Below are positions 1 to 8,105 of a DNA stretch of 64,000 nucleotides, in pieces. The stretch spans positions 1-64,000 of the forward strand of contig NZ_SPQO01000012.1 of NCBI RefSeq assembly GCF_004570325.1, written 5' to 3'. The translations under genes were made by a program, and so were the position numbers. The notes below the pieces were generated by a model, which was not told the DNA's origin, did no database searches, and saw only the letters and a program-made list of their open reading frames with translations. Origin of the DNA: Mycobacterium sp. PS03-16. Lineage in GTDB: Bacteria; Actinomycetota; Actinomycetes; Mycobacteriales; Mycobacteriaceae. Each line of letters opens with the position of its first letter. Position 1 is the stretch's first letter.

Positions 1-85
1 TGCCGAAGGCGCCGGCCACCGCGGTGACGACGGCGGCCACCGTCTCGACCACCCGCCGGGCGAGGTGGCACATGCACGTGGTCAC
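1..85 (-). CDS. Partial unknown eCIS-cluster gene (5' end only, runs off the left edge)
   Basis: Only about 28 codons are inside the window. The frame reads through a hydrophobic, helix-like stretch (VVETVAAVVTAVAGAFG), unlike the Arg-rich shadow frames around it. A GTG start at 85-83 overlaps the TGA of the upstream gene (GTGA), the coupled arrangement also used by neighbours. A TTG at 106 is an alternative start. By position it should belong to the same injection-system operon. Function cannot be called from this much sequence. Confidence 0.35.
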   Translation of the reverse strand, partial: MTTCMCHLARRVVETVAAVVTAVAGAFG

Positions 86-663
86 CTGGGTCTGGAGGTC
101 CCGCAACGCGCCTCGCGGTGAGAGCCCAGTTCAGGTTCGGGGACGACGGCGACGTCGCGCACATCGTCGGGCGCCGGTGCCTGGAGCAGCGCCGGCGCCT
201 CGAACAGCTCCGGCGCGGAGGGCAGTTCGGGTGCGGACCCGGTCGCAGGGATCTCGAGCTCTGCGGCCGATCGGCTCGCGTCCGGTGCCGGATCCACACT
301 CCGCTGCACGTTCGGCGGTGCCGCAGACATGCGCTGCGGCAGCGCGAGCGCAGGCCGCCACGTGCGGGGTGCCGGCACGGCGGTGGGAGCGGCGGGCGCG
401 GCCGGGACGGCGTCGGCACCGAGCACCGGCAGGCTCGCGACATCCGCGGTCGCCAGGGTTTCCGGGGCAGCGACCAGTCCCGGCCGCTGTGCGGTCGTCA
501 ACGACGCGGTGAACTCGTCGAAGCCGGCGGTCTGCGCGAGGTCGCCGACCGTGCGTTGGACGGGCGCCAGGGACCGCCATGCGGCGGCGGTCGGCGAGCC
601 GGTCGGCGGGGCGGTCGGCGCCGGAGAGCGTCGCCACGGCCACCACCGGCTCAAACCGGCCAT
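82..663 (-). CDS. eCIS-associated Ala/Pro-rich protein with VQR motifs
   Basis: A 193-residue protein rich in Ala and Pro with no recognisable enzyme domain. It carries two VQR motifs (LAPVQRTVGDLAQ and NVQRSVDP). VQR motifs also occur in the DUF4157 protein of this locus and are common in proteins encoded beside extracellular contractile injection systems. The ATG starts three bases after the stop of the small DUF6760-type gene, so the two are probably co-transcribed. The last 20 residues turn Arg/His-rich and differ in composition, so a frameshift near the 3' end or a short natural tail are both possible. The role in the particle is unknown; a linker or cargo-adaptor role is only a guess. 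Confidence 0.6.
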   Translation of the reverse strand: MAGLSRWWPWRRSPAPTAPPTGSPTAAAWRSLAPVQRTVGDLAQTAGFDEFTASLTTAQRPGLVAAPETLATADVASLPVLGADAVPAAPAAPTAVPAPRTWRPALALPQRMSAAPPNVQRSVDPAPDASRSAAELEIPATGSAPELPSAPELFEAPALLQAPAPDDVRDVAVVPEPELGSHREARCGTSRPR

Positions 664-666
664 CGC

Positions 667-825
667 TCATCTTCCGTTCTTGTCGCGGGCGCACAGGTCG
701 CGCACCAGCCGCACATAGCGGCGGCGGTCGGCGTGTTCGAGATCGAGCAGCTGATCGAGCGGCCAGTGCAGGTGATAGGCGATGTACGAGACCTCCTCGT
801 GCAGAATCTCGGTCCCGTACGTCAG
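667..825 (-). CDS. Small DUF6760-type eCIS protein
   Basis: The conserved part is about 45 residues: HEEVSYIAYHLHWPLDQ followed by an LDLEHADRRRYV segment. This matches the small DUF6760-type proteins that sit beside tail tube and assembly genes in actinobacterial injection systems. The start is uncertain. The only in-frame start-like codon just ahead of the conserved block is a CTG at 825-823, overlapping the TGA of the upstream gene (CTGA). An ATG at 888 would give 73 residues but would overlap the upstream gene by 67 bases with Arg-rich sequence. I chose the CTG, giving 52 residues. Function in the family is not established; a baseplate or tube chaperone role is plausible. Confidence 0.65.
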   Translation of the reverse strand: MTYGTEILHEEVSYIAYHLHWPLDQLLDLEHADRRRYVRLVRDLCARDKNGR

Positions 826-1262
826 GATTCCCCCAGGCGGCTCCCGGCGAAGTCGACGGTGAACTCGCTGCCGCAGCCCGGGCAGCACACCCGCGCATGC
901 GTGTGCCCGTCCTGGTTTATCCGCCGGTAAAGGTCCTGCAGGAAAGCCAAATCGGAGGCGAACAGGTTCTCGATCACCCCGGCATGGACGTCCTCGATCC
1001 CGCCGATCCGGGTGACCACCCGACCGATCAGCACGACGCTGAGGTAGCGCGGATCCTCCCGGACCCGGTCATCGCGCTGGGACACCAGTTCGTCTCGTGC
1101 GGTGGCCAGGCGCATGACGCCGTCGCGGTGGATCTCGCCCTCGGCGTCGACGTATCCGCGCGGTAGCAGGAACGGGAACTCGGTGCGCAGTTCACGCACC
1201 CCGCGGTCGGACGCGACCTCGTCGAGGCCGTGCGGTGCGGCCAGCGCCGGACCTCTACGCAC
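822..1262 (-). CDS. Phage tail assembly-like protein of the eCIS
   Basis: 146 residues. The core has the features of the tail assembly proteins next to the tube gene in contractile injection systems: an FPFLLPRGYVDAEG start block, a DGVMRLATARDEL block and a DLAFLQDLYRRIN block. Near the C terminus is a CCPGCGSEF stretch that may bind a metal, although only one Cys pair is present. The ATG overlaps the end of the tube gene by eight bases and the stop overlaps the next small gene, so translation of this series is probably coupled. The likely role is in tube or tape assembly in the cytoplasm. Confidence 0.75.
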   Translation of the reverse strand: MRRGPALAAPHGLDEVASDRGVRELRTEFPFLLPRGYVDAEGEIHRDGVMRLATARDELVSQRDDRVREDPRYLSVVLIGRVVTRIGGIEDVHAGVIENLFASDLAFLQDLYRRINQDGHTHARVCCPGCGSEFTVDFAGSRLGES

Positions 1263-1707
1263 CCTCGGGCTCGCACTTCTCGTAGGTCAGCACGAGCTTC
1301 TCGGTGAGCACACTGGTGTCGCCGGCCTTCAAGGAACTGATCTCCAGGCTCTTCGGCCAGGCCGCGGTGATCTTGTACCGCTTGACCGCGTTGCCCTCGT
1401 AGTCGTAGACCACGATGGCGCCGCCCTTGCGGGCGTTGCCCATCTTGCCGAGCTGGGAGTCCTTGACCCATTTGTCGAAGCTCTGGTCACCGGTGAGCGG
1501 CCGGGTCAGCGTGCATTCGCCCGCCTTCCACCGCCCGGGCAGCTTCTTGACCAGATACTTGCCGTCCGCGGCGGTGTTCGATTTGTACTCGATGACGTCC
1601 TGCTCCATCTTCAGGCCGGTCACCTCGGTGATCGCCTTGATCTGGATCCCGTCGAACTCGAGGCCGAACGAGTGGCCAACGGAGCTGTCGTTCTCCGGTA
1701 AAGCCAT
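1255..1707 (-). CDS. Tail tube protein (gp19-like) of the eCIS
   Basis: 150 residues, the usual length for T4 gp19-like tube proteins (Pvc1/Afp1 type). Typical features are the N-terminal SVGHSFGLEFDGIQIKAI strand, a VTGLKMEQDVIEYK segment, a central KLPGRWKAGECTLTRPL segment and the C-terminal EKLVLTYEKCEPEG. It would polymerise into the inner tube inside the sheath and carry cargo. The gene follows the sheath gene by 37 bases on the same strand, the standard order in these clusters. Confidence 0.92.
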   Translation of the reverse strand: MALPENDSSVGHSFGLEFDGIQIKAITEVTGLKMEQDVIEYKSNTAADGKYLVKKLPGRWKAGECTLTRPLTGDQSFDKWVKDSQLGKMGNARKGGAIVVYDYEGNAVKRYKITAAWPKSLEISSLKAGDTSVLTEKLVLTYEKCEPEGA

Positions 1708-1744
1708 GATTGCTACCTACTTTCGTGAGGATGCGACTGCGGTG

Positions 1745-3286
1745 TCACTCGGCGACAAGGCTGGTCCCACCGGAATACTGGGAGAGCCGGAACACGACGA
1801 ACTCGGCCGGCTTCACCGGCGCCACCCCGATGAGGCAGACCACTTCGCCGGCGTCGATGCCCTCGGCGGGATTGGTCTCGGCGTCGCACTTGACGAAGAA
1901 CGCCTCGTCCGGGGTCTGCCCGAACAACGCGCCCTTGCGCCACTCGTTGACCAGGAAGGCGCTGATGGTGCGCCGCAGCTTCGCCCACAGGGCGTCGTCG
2001 TTCGGTTCGAAGACCACCCAGTCGGTGTTCTCGAGGATCGACTCCTCGAGGTAATTGAACAGCCGTCGGATGTTGAGGTAGCGCCATGCGGGATCGCTGG
2101 ACAGGGTGCGGGCGCCCCACACCCGGATACCGCGGCCCGGGAAGGTGCGGATGCAGTTGATGCCCTTGGGGTTGAGCAGGTCGTGCTCTTTACGGGTGAT
2201 GTTGAACTCGAGCTTCACCGCGCCGCGCACGATTTCGTTGGCGGGTGCTTTGTGCACGCCGCGGGTGTCGTCGTTGCGGCTCCATATACCGGCGACGAAG
2301 CCCGACGGCGGCAGGTATCCGCCGTTGCCGGTGCCGATCCACGGCCAGTACAGGGCAGCGTATTTCGAGTCGTAGTTGGCCTTGCCGACGAGCCACTCCT
2401 TGACCTGCTGGGCGTTCAGCCCCGGCGGTGGGTCGAGGATGGCCATACGGTCACCCATCAGCTCGCAGTGGCTGATCATCGCCAACTGCACGGCCTGCAC
2501 CGTCTCCAGGTCGATGGCCTCGCGTTGGTAGGCCGTCATCAGATCGGGCATGCACAGCATCGTGATCTCGTCGACGGCCTGCAGCCCGTTGACGCCGCTG
2601 CGCTCGGTGACGTCGCCGATGTAGTCCTCGCCCGAGAGTCCTTCGGGTGGCGCCGCGACCACCGGCGCCGGCGCAGCGAGGTTGACCTCCATACCGGCAT
2701 GCAGGTCGTCGAGCGCCTGCCCGCTGATCGTTTCGAGCTTGATCAGCTGTGAGGCCGCGTTGACCGCCGACACCACGAAGGTCTTTCCGCGGGTGGTGGT
2801 GAGGTTGTCGTGGTGTTCGATCGGTTCGTCGTTGCGCAGCACCACCATCTGCAGGCCGCTGGACTGGTCATCACCGTCCTTGTGGGATTCGGTGAGCTGG
2901 ACCCGGATGCTGTTCGACGGGGCGCTCGTGTCGCGGGCCAGCACCCGCAGACCGGCGCCCAGCACGCCCTGGGGCGCGGATTCCAGTGCCGGCGAGTTGG
3001 TCTCGGCTCCGTTCTGCCCGTCGCTGTCGCCGATCCGGACGATGTAGGCGTTGCCCCCGCCGTTCTGGAAGTAGGCGAACACCGACTGGGCGAGGCAGGC
3101 GTCCTCCATGAAACCGCCGAACACGTTGGTGAACTGCGTCCAGTTGGTGACTAGCGTCGGGGTGTTCACCGGGCCTCTCGCCGCGAAGCCGACGAAGGCC
3201 GCGACCGCGGTGCCGACACCTTCGATGGGTCGTGAGCCGGAGTCGATCTCCTCGACGTAGACACCCGGCGACAGATATGTCGGCAT
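1745..3286 (-). CDS. Contractile tail sheath protein of the eCIS
   Basis: 513 residues. The N terminus [19 protein letters not shown] is the hallmark of phage and R-pyocin-like sheath subunits. The C-terminal half contains the conserved [25 protein letters not shown] region and the VVFEPND and FFVKCD strands of the sheath handshake domain. The protein forms the outer contractile cylinder that drives the tube through a target membrane. It is the first gene of the minus-strand structural operon. The region upstream holds repeated TGCCCGATC sites and is shared with the divergent DUF4157 gene. Full length and intact. Confidence 0.95.
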   Translation of the reverse strand: MPTYLSPGVYVEEIDSGSRPIEGVGTAVAAFVGFAARGPVNTPTLVTNWTQFTNVFGGFMEDACLAQSVFAYFQNGGGNAYIVRIGDSDGQNGAETNSPALESAPQGVLGAGLRVLARDTSAPSNSIRVQLTESHKDGDDQSSGLQMVVLRNDEPIEHHDNLTTTRGKTFVVSAVNAASQLIKLETISGQALDDLHAGMEVNLAAPAPVVAAPPEGLSGEDYIGDVTERSGVNGLQAVDEITMLCMPDLMTAYQREAIDLETVQAVQLAMISHCELMGDRMAILDPPPGLNAQQVKEWLVGKANYDSKYAALYWPWIGTGNGGYLPPSGFVAGIWSRNDDTRGVHKAPANEIVRGAVKLEFNITRKEHDLLNPKGINCIRTFPGRGIRVWGARTLSSDPAWRYLNIRRLFNYLEESILENTDWVVFEPNDDALWAKLRRTISAFLVNEWRKGALFGQTPDEAFFVKCDAETNPAEGIDAGEVVCLIGVAPVKPAEFVVFRLSQYSGGTSLVAE

Positions 3287-3382
3287 CGCGCCTCCTCAAC
3301 GATTGGTGGGCTCCGCACGATCGTCACCGCGGCGGGGACACCGGGGGAGAGGCTGGGGGACGGTCACACGGGCACCCGCGCG

Positions 3383-3443
3383 TGCCCGATCAGACCGGAC
3401 CGGCGCCTGCCCGATCGGGCAACCGGAACTGCCCGAACGGCCA
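3383..3443. promoter_or_regulatory. Three TGCCCGATC-type sites in the sheath/DUF4157 divergent promoter
   Basis: In the 231-base divergent gap there is a perfect 14-bp palindrome TGCCCGATCGGGCA at 3408-3421. A degenerate copy (TGCCCGATCAGACC) begins at 3383 and another (TGCCCGAACGGCCA) at 3430, spaced 25 and 22 bases. The same palindrome recurs at 15592-15605 before the second minus-strand eCIS operon. This is a candidate operator, possibly for the LuxR-type protein of the locus; binding is inferred. Confidence 0.6.
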
Positions 3444-3517
3444 CGCGTCCGCGTCTTCCGCGACACGACCGCCGGGTGGATCGTGGCTTCATCACGGCAC
3501 GGGGAAGTGAGGCGGAG

Positions 3518-4243
3518 ATGCATGCCCACGACATCGACGGAACCGCGGAAGCGTCGCTGCGGCCGAAATCCGCTCGGCTGGAGGAGCAGGAGTCGTCGAC
3601 GGCCCTTCGCGCCGCCCTGTCGGGCCGATTGGCCGCGGCCGGGCCGCGCGGTCTGGCCGGACTGCAGCGCGCGGTCGGTAACGGCAGCACCGCGGCGCTG
3701 ATGGAGGAGGAGCGGTCACCGGTCCACGACGTCGTCAACTCCGGTGGGGGCAGCCCCCTGCAGGCCGACGTCCGCGCCGACATGGAGGGCCGTTTCGGCC
3801 ACGATTTCGGTGAAGTGCGCATCCACACCGACGGGGCGGCGCACGACTCCGCCAAGTCGGTCAACGCGCAGGCCTACACGGTCGGGTCGAACATCGTGTT
3901 CCAGCGCGACAAGTACGACCCCGCCTCCCATTCCGGCAAGCACATGCTGGCGCACGAACTGACCCACGTCGTGCAGCAGCGCAGCGGCCCGGTCGACGGC
4001 ACCGAGACCGGCGGAGGCGTCAAGGTCAGCGATCCCTCCGACCGGTTCGAACGCGACGCCGTCGCCAACGCCGACCGCATCATGTCTGCGCCCGGCGGCG
4101 CCTCCCACGACGTGCAGCGCTGTGCCGACGGCGGCACCGCACCGACGGTTCAGCGCGAGGACGAGGAGGAGGAAGACACCGCCCAGACCTTCGTGCAGCG
4201 GGCCGACGAGGGCCAGGAGGAAGAGCGGGAGGAGCCGGCGTAA
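3518..4243 (+). CDS. DUF4157 domain eCIS protein
   Basis: 241 residues from the ATG at 3518. That start is preferred over the in-frame ATG at 3476 because GAGGCGGAG lies just before it. The central DUF4157 domain has the metallopeptidase-like HELTHVVQQ motif at about residues 146-154, preceded by a [17 protein letters not shown] segment. DUF4157 is the most typical accessory domain of extracellular contractile injection systems and is often found on cargo or cargo-linked proteins. The C terminus has three VQR motifs within an acidic, Glu-rich tail. Whether the HExxH motif is catalytic here is not known. It starts a plus-strand operon with the large cargo-like protein, only three bases ahead of it. 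Confidence 0.9.
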   Translation: MHAHDIDGTAEASLRPKSARLEEQESSTALRAALSGRLAAAGPRGLAGLQRAVGNGSTAALMEEERSPVHDVVNSGGGSPLQADVRADMEGRFGHDFGEVRIHTDGAAHDSAKSVNAQAYTVGSNIVFQRDKYDPASHSGKHMLAHELTHVVQQRSGPVDGTETGGGVKVSDPSDRFERDAVANADRIMSAPGGASHDVQRCADGGTAPTVQREDEEEEDTAQTFVQRADEGQEEEREEPA

Positions 4244-4246
4244 CCG

Positions 4247-7200
4247 ATGGCCGGAACGGCGGGTGCGACCAAAGACACGCTCAGCCAGGCGCTGAGCGCT
4301 GCTCAGCGCAAGACCCACCCGCGGCCGGCCGCCGGGGGCCTCATGGTGCAACTGCAGCGCAGCGCCGGCAACGCCGCCGTCAATGCGTTGCTCGCTGCGA
4401 AGTTCCGCGGCCCCGACAGCGACGCCCGGGCCGCGCTGGACGCGGCGCTGGTGGAGACGCGCCGCGACGAGCCCACGCTCAACGTCGTCGAGAAGGGGCT
4501 CAAAGCGGCCAAGGGACTCGGTATCCCCGTCGAACTGGAGGGGCCGAAGCCACCTGCGTCGGCGCTGGCGGCGACCGTCACCGGCTTCGGACCGGCCGCG
4601 GTGGCCACCAAGAAGCCCGTCCCGCCGCCGAAGCGCGTGCCGGCGGTCAATCCGCTCGGCAAGGCGGCCGCCAGGCGTCCGGCGCTGAAAGGCCGGGCGC
4701 CGGCGGGATCGGCACCCGGTCCGGTGCGCGGTGGCCCGGCCACCGCGGCCGGTCCGTCTGCATTGTCGGCCGACCAGCTCATGCAGCCGCCGGTGCGGCC
4801 GAAACCGGTGTCACCGCGCAGCGATCCGGCGTTCAGTCAGGTCACCGGCAGCGTCAAGGCCTTCGCCAAGGTGAAGAAGGCGCATCCGCCCGCCGCGGCC
4901 AAGGCCACGGAGGCGCAGGGGGCGGCGCAGGCCCCGAGCGATGACCTCGTCGGGCAGGCCAAGGCGGCCAAGGTCGACACCATGGACGCCCAGCCGGCCG
5001 GGACGTTCGACAAGAAGGCATTCATCGCCGCGGTGAAGGCGGCCATCGAGGCGAAGTCGCCGAAGACGCTGGAGGAGGCGGACAGTCAGGCCAAGGCCGG
5101 CGGCGGTAAGGCCGGGGAGGTGAAGGGAGAGGTCAAAGGTCTGGTGTCGCAGGGCAAGGACGGCCAGACCAAGGACGTTGCGACCGCGACCGCCGCCGCA
5201 CCCGACACGTCGACGTCGGTGCCCAAGCCGGTGACCCCGATGCAGCCCGAGGCCCAGGGCCCGGCGGTGGCGATTCCCGCCGCCGGTGCCGCACCGAAAC
5301 CGGCGCCCCCCGAACAGCTGAACCTGGCTGCGGGCAAGCAGCAGGCGAACGACGAGATGGCCGGCGCGGACGTCAGTGAGAAACAGCTCGCCGAATCCAA
5401 CGAACCGGAGTTCGAGCAGGCACTCACCGACAAGAAGGCCGCCGCCGCGCACGCCGACACCGCGCCCGGCGAATACCGCAAACAGGAACAGGACGTCATT
5501 ACCCAGAACCGCGCGGAAGCCGCCGCGGTGACCACGTCCGGGGTGGCCGGGATGCAGGGCAGCAAGGCGGCGGCCCTGGCCAAGCTGGTCGCCGACAAGG
5601 GCAAGACGAAGTCGAAGGACGAGGCCAAACGCGCCGAGGTGACCGCGAAGGTGCAGTCGATCTACGCCGGTACCGAGGCCGCGGTCAAGAAGATCCTCGA
5701 CGGCATCGACCCCAAGGTGGACAAGGTCTTCGAGGAGGGCGAGGCCGACGCGCGCAAGACGTTCGAGACCTATGTCGCGGCGAAGATGTCGGCCTACAAG
5801 AAGGACCGGTACAGCGGATGGCTCGGCGGCTGGCGCTGGGCCAAGGACAAGTTGTTCGGCATGCCCGACAAGGTGAACACCTTCTACACCGCCGGCCGCG
5901 AGCTGTACCTCAAGAAGATGGACGCGGTCATCTCACGGGTCGCCGACATCGTGGGCGCCGACCTGTCGGCGGCCAAGGCGCGGATCGCCGCCGGTAAGGC
6001 CGAGATCGCCTCGTATGTCAAGAGTCTGCCGGCCAACCTGCAGAAGGTCGGCGACGCGGCGGCCAAGGAGATCGGCGAGAAGTTCAACCAGCTCGAGGAG
6101 GACGTCAACGCCAAGCAGGAGGCCGTGGTCGACACCCTCGCGACCAAGTACGTCGAGGCGCGCAAGGGGCTCGACGAACGCATCGAAGAACTGCAGGCCG
6201 AGAATCAGGGGCTCGTCGACAAGGCCATCGGCGCCATCAAGGCCGTGATCAACACCATCCGGCAGCTGGCCGCGATGCTGATGAACGTCCTGTCACGGGT
6301 CGCCGGGGTGGTCGGGGACATCATCAAGAAACCGGTCGCGTTCCTGTCCAACCTCATCGAGGGCGTCAAGGGCGGCATCTTGAAGTTCAAGGACAACATT
6401 CTTGCTCATCTGCGCAAGGGCCTGATGAGCTGGTTGTTCGGCGCGCTGGCCGAGGGCGGGGTGGAGCTGCCCGACACCTTCGACCTCAAGGGCATCGTCA
6501 AGCTGCTGGCGTCGCTGTTCGGGCTCACCTGGCGCAACATCCGCAGCCGCCTGGTCAAACAGATCGGCGAACCCGCGATGGCGGCGATCGAGAAGGGTGT
6601 CGAGATCTTCTCGCTGATCGCGACCGGAGGCGTGGCGGCGCTGTGGCAGATGCTCGTCGAGAAGCTCGGCGACCTCAAGGAGATGATCCTCGAGCAGGTC
6701 AAGGACTTCGTGATCACCAAGATCATCACGGCGGGCATCACGTGGCTGATCGGGCTGCTCAATCCGGCGGCCGCATTCATCAAGGCGTGCAAGCTGATCT
6801 ACGACATCGTGATGTTCTTCGTCAACAACGCCGAGCGCATCCTCAAGTTCGTCAACACGGTGATCGACTCGGTGGCCGACATCGTGCGGGGCAACGTCAG
6901 CTCGGTCGTCAACAAGATCGAAGACGTGCTGGGGCAGATGGTCCCGATCCTGATCGGCTTCCTGGCCAGCGCGATCGGCCTCGGCGGCATCGGGCAGAAG
7001 ATCCGCGAGATCATCGCCAAATTGCAGAAGCCGGTGAACAAGGCGATCGACTTCGTGATCAAGCACGGCCTCAAGCTCGCCGGGCCGATCATCCGCGGTC
7101 TCAAGGGCATCGGCAAGAAGGTCAAGGCGAAGGTCGCTGCCGGAAAGGCCTGGGTGAAGGGCAAGGTCGAGGCTGGCAAGAAGTGGGTGAAGGGGAAAGC

Positions 7201-8071
7201 CGAGGCGGCGAAGAAGTGGGTGAAGGGTAAGTGGGATGGCCTTCGTAAGCCCTTCACATTCGGCGAGGAGAAGCACACGCTGATCGCCACTCCGGGGAAG
7301 ACCCCGGACCTGATCATCGCCTCTGAACCGCGGCGTGCCGTCACTGTCATGACAGACGAGGTCGGTCGTGCAAAGAAGGAGAACGATCCGACAAGGATCT
7401 CCGAAGCGAACGCCCTGCTCGCCGCGTGTGTGGAAATGGAGCAGAAGATCCGATCGGCGGTGGCCTCCGGCGAGGACAAGGTGATCGCCACCGCTCGCGC
7501 GAAGTTCGGGCTTGTTCTCGGTGCCTTGCGCGACTACGGCAAGAAGTATCGACGTCGAGGGCTCGTTCCGAAGGGCGAACTCGAGGAAGGCTCCGTGCGG
7601 CCGTACAACCTGCAGCCCAAAGGGGGCAAAGGGAAGTTTGAGCACGAGCACATAGTTCCCGGCGCTCTCTTCGCGGCCTGGATGGGTCTCGAACGAGCTT
7701 CCGCCGCGATCTCAGCGATGTACAAGAACATGATGACCGTTACCTGGAAGTACAAGGCCGCGCGAATCAAGACGGCCAATGATGCCGCGAAGTGGACGGC
7801 CATGAAAGCGAAACGTGACGACTACTTGCGGCAGCCAGAAGTAGCCGCCGAGTTGAAGAAGCGCGCGCGTTGGAAGCCGGGACAAGTGCTACCACATCCA
7901 GAACATGTCTTTGGTTCCCTCGACAGCTTGAAGCAAGACCGGGTGGCGGCGAGTGTCAGCGCCGCCCAGCAGGCGGGTTCAAAGGTCAATTCTGCCGAGA
8001 TCGAAGCGGCGGCGTCGGCTCAGCTCCTGCATCTCAAGCACTTGTTCAGTGAACTGCGGACCGCGGACTGA
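4247..8071 (+). CDS. Large eCIS cargo-like protein with C-terminal toxin-like domain
   Basis: 1274 residues. The N terminus (about 1-120) resembles other eCIS-locus proteins, with a VQLQRSAGNAAVNALL motif. Next comes a long Ala/Lys/Pro-rich linker (to about 330), then coiled-coil segments (about 370-700) and a run of amphipathic or hydrophobic helices (about 700-960, ITAGITWLIGLLNPAAAFI and others). Lys-rich WVKGK repeats end near 990. A boundary motif KPFTFGEEKHTL at about 998-1010 then leads into a C-terminal region with visibly different codon use. This tip carries EHEHIVPG at 1132-1139, which recalls His-based metal-binding nucleases, though the fold is not assigned. The layout matches polymorphic effectors loaded into eCIS tubes. 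No separate immunity gene follows, which fits delivery to a foreign target. Confidence 0.72.
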   Translation: MAGTAGATKDTLSQALSAAQRKTHPRPAAGGLMVQLQRSAGNAAVNALLAAKFRGPDSDARAALDAALVETRRDEPTLNVVEKGLKAAKGLGIPVELEGPKPPASALAATVTGFGPAAVATKKPVPPPKRVPAVNPLGKAAARRPALKGRAPAGSAPGPVRGGPATAAGPSALSADQLMQPPVRPKPVSPRSDPAFSQVTGSVKAFAKVKKAHPPAAAKATEAQGAAQAPSDDLVGQAKAAKVDTMDAQPAGTFDKKAFIAAVKAAIEAKSPKTLEEADSQAKAGGGKAGEVKGEVKGLVSQGKDGQTKDVATATAAAPDTSTSVPKPVTPMQPEAQGPAVAIPAAGAAPKPAPPEQLNLAAGKQQANDEMAGADVSEKQLAESNEPEFEQALTDKKAAAAHADTAPGEYRKQEQDVITQNRAEAAAVTTSGVAGMQGSKAAALAKLVADKGKTKSKDEAKRAEVTAKVQSIYAGTEAAVKKILDGIDPKVDKVFEEGEADARKTFETYVAAKMSAYKKDRYSGWLGGWRWAKDKLFGMPDKVNTFYTAGRELYLKKMDAVISRVADIVGADLSAAKARIAAGKAEIASYVKSLPANLQKVGDAAAKEIGEKFNQLEEDVNAKQEAVVDTLATKYVEARKGLDERIEELQAENQGLVDKAIGAIKAVINTIRQLAAMLMNVLSRVAGVVGDIIKKPVAFLSNLIEGVKGGILKFKDNILAHLRKGLMSWLFGALAEGGVELPDTFDLKGIVKLLASLFGLTWRNIRSRLVKQIGEPAMAAIEKGVEIFSLIATGGVAALWQMLVEKLGDLKEMILEQVKDFVITKIITAGITWLIGLLNPAAAFIKACKLIYDIVMFFVNNAERILKFVNTVIDSVADIVRGNVSSVVNKIEDVLGQMVPILIGFLASAIGLGGIGQKIREIIAKLQKPVNKAIDFVIKHGLKLAGPIIRGLKGIGKKVKAKVAAGKAWVKGKVEAGKKWVKGKAEAAKKWVKGKWDGLRKPFTFGEEKHTLIATPGKTPDLIIASEPRRAVTVMTDEVGRAKKENDPTRISEANALLAACVEMEQKIRSAVASGEDKVIATARAKFGLVLGALRDYGKKYRRRGLVPKGELEEGSVRPYNLQPKGGKGKFEHEHIVPGALFAAWMGLERASAAISAMYKNMMTVTWKYKAARIKTANDAAKWTAMKAKRDDYLRQPEVAAELKKRARWKPGQVLPHPEHVFGSLDSLKQDRVAASVSAAQQAGSKVNSAEIEAAASAQLLHLKHLFSELRTAD

Positions 8072-8105
8072 CGCCACACTGTGACGGCGCGCAAGAGGAG
8101 TGACC

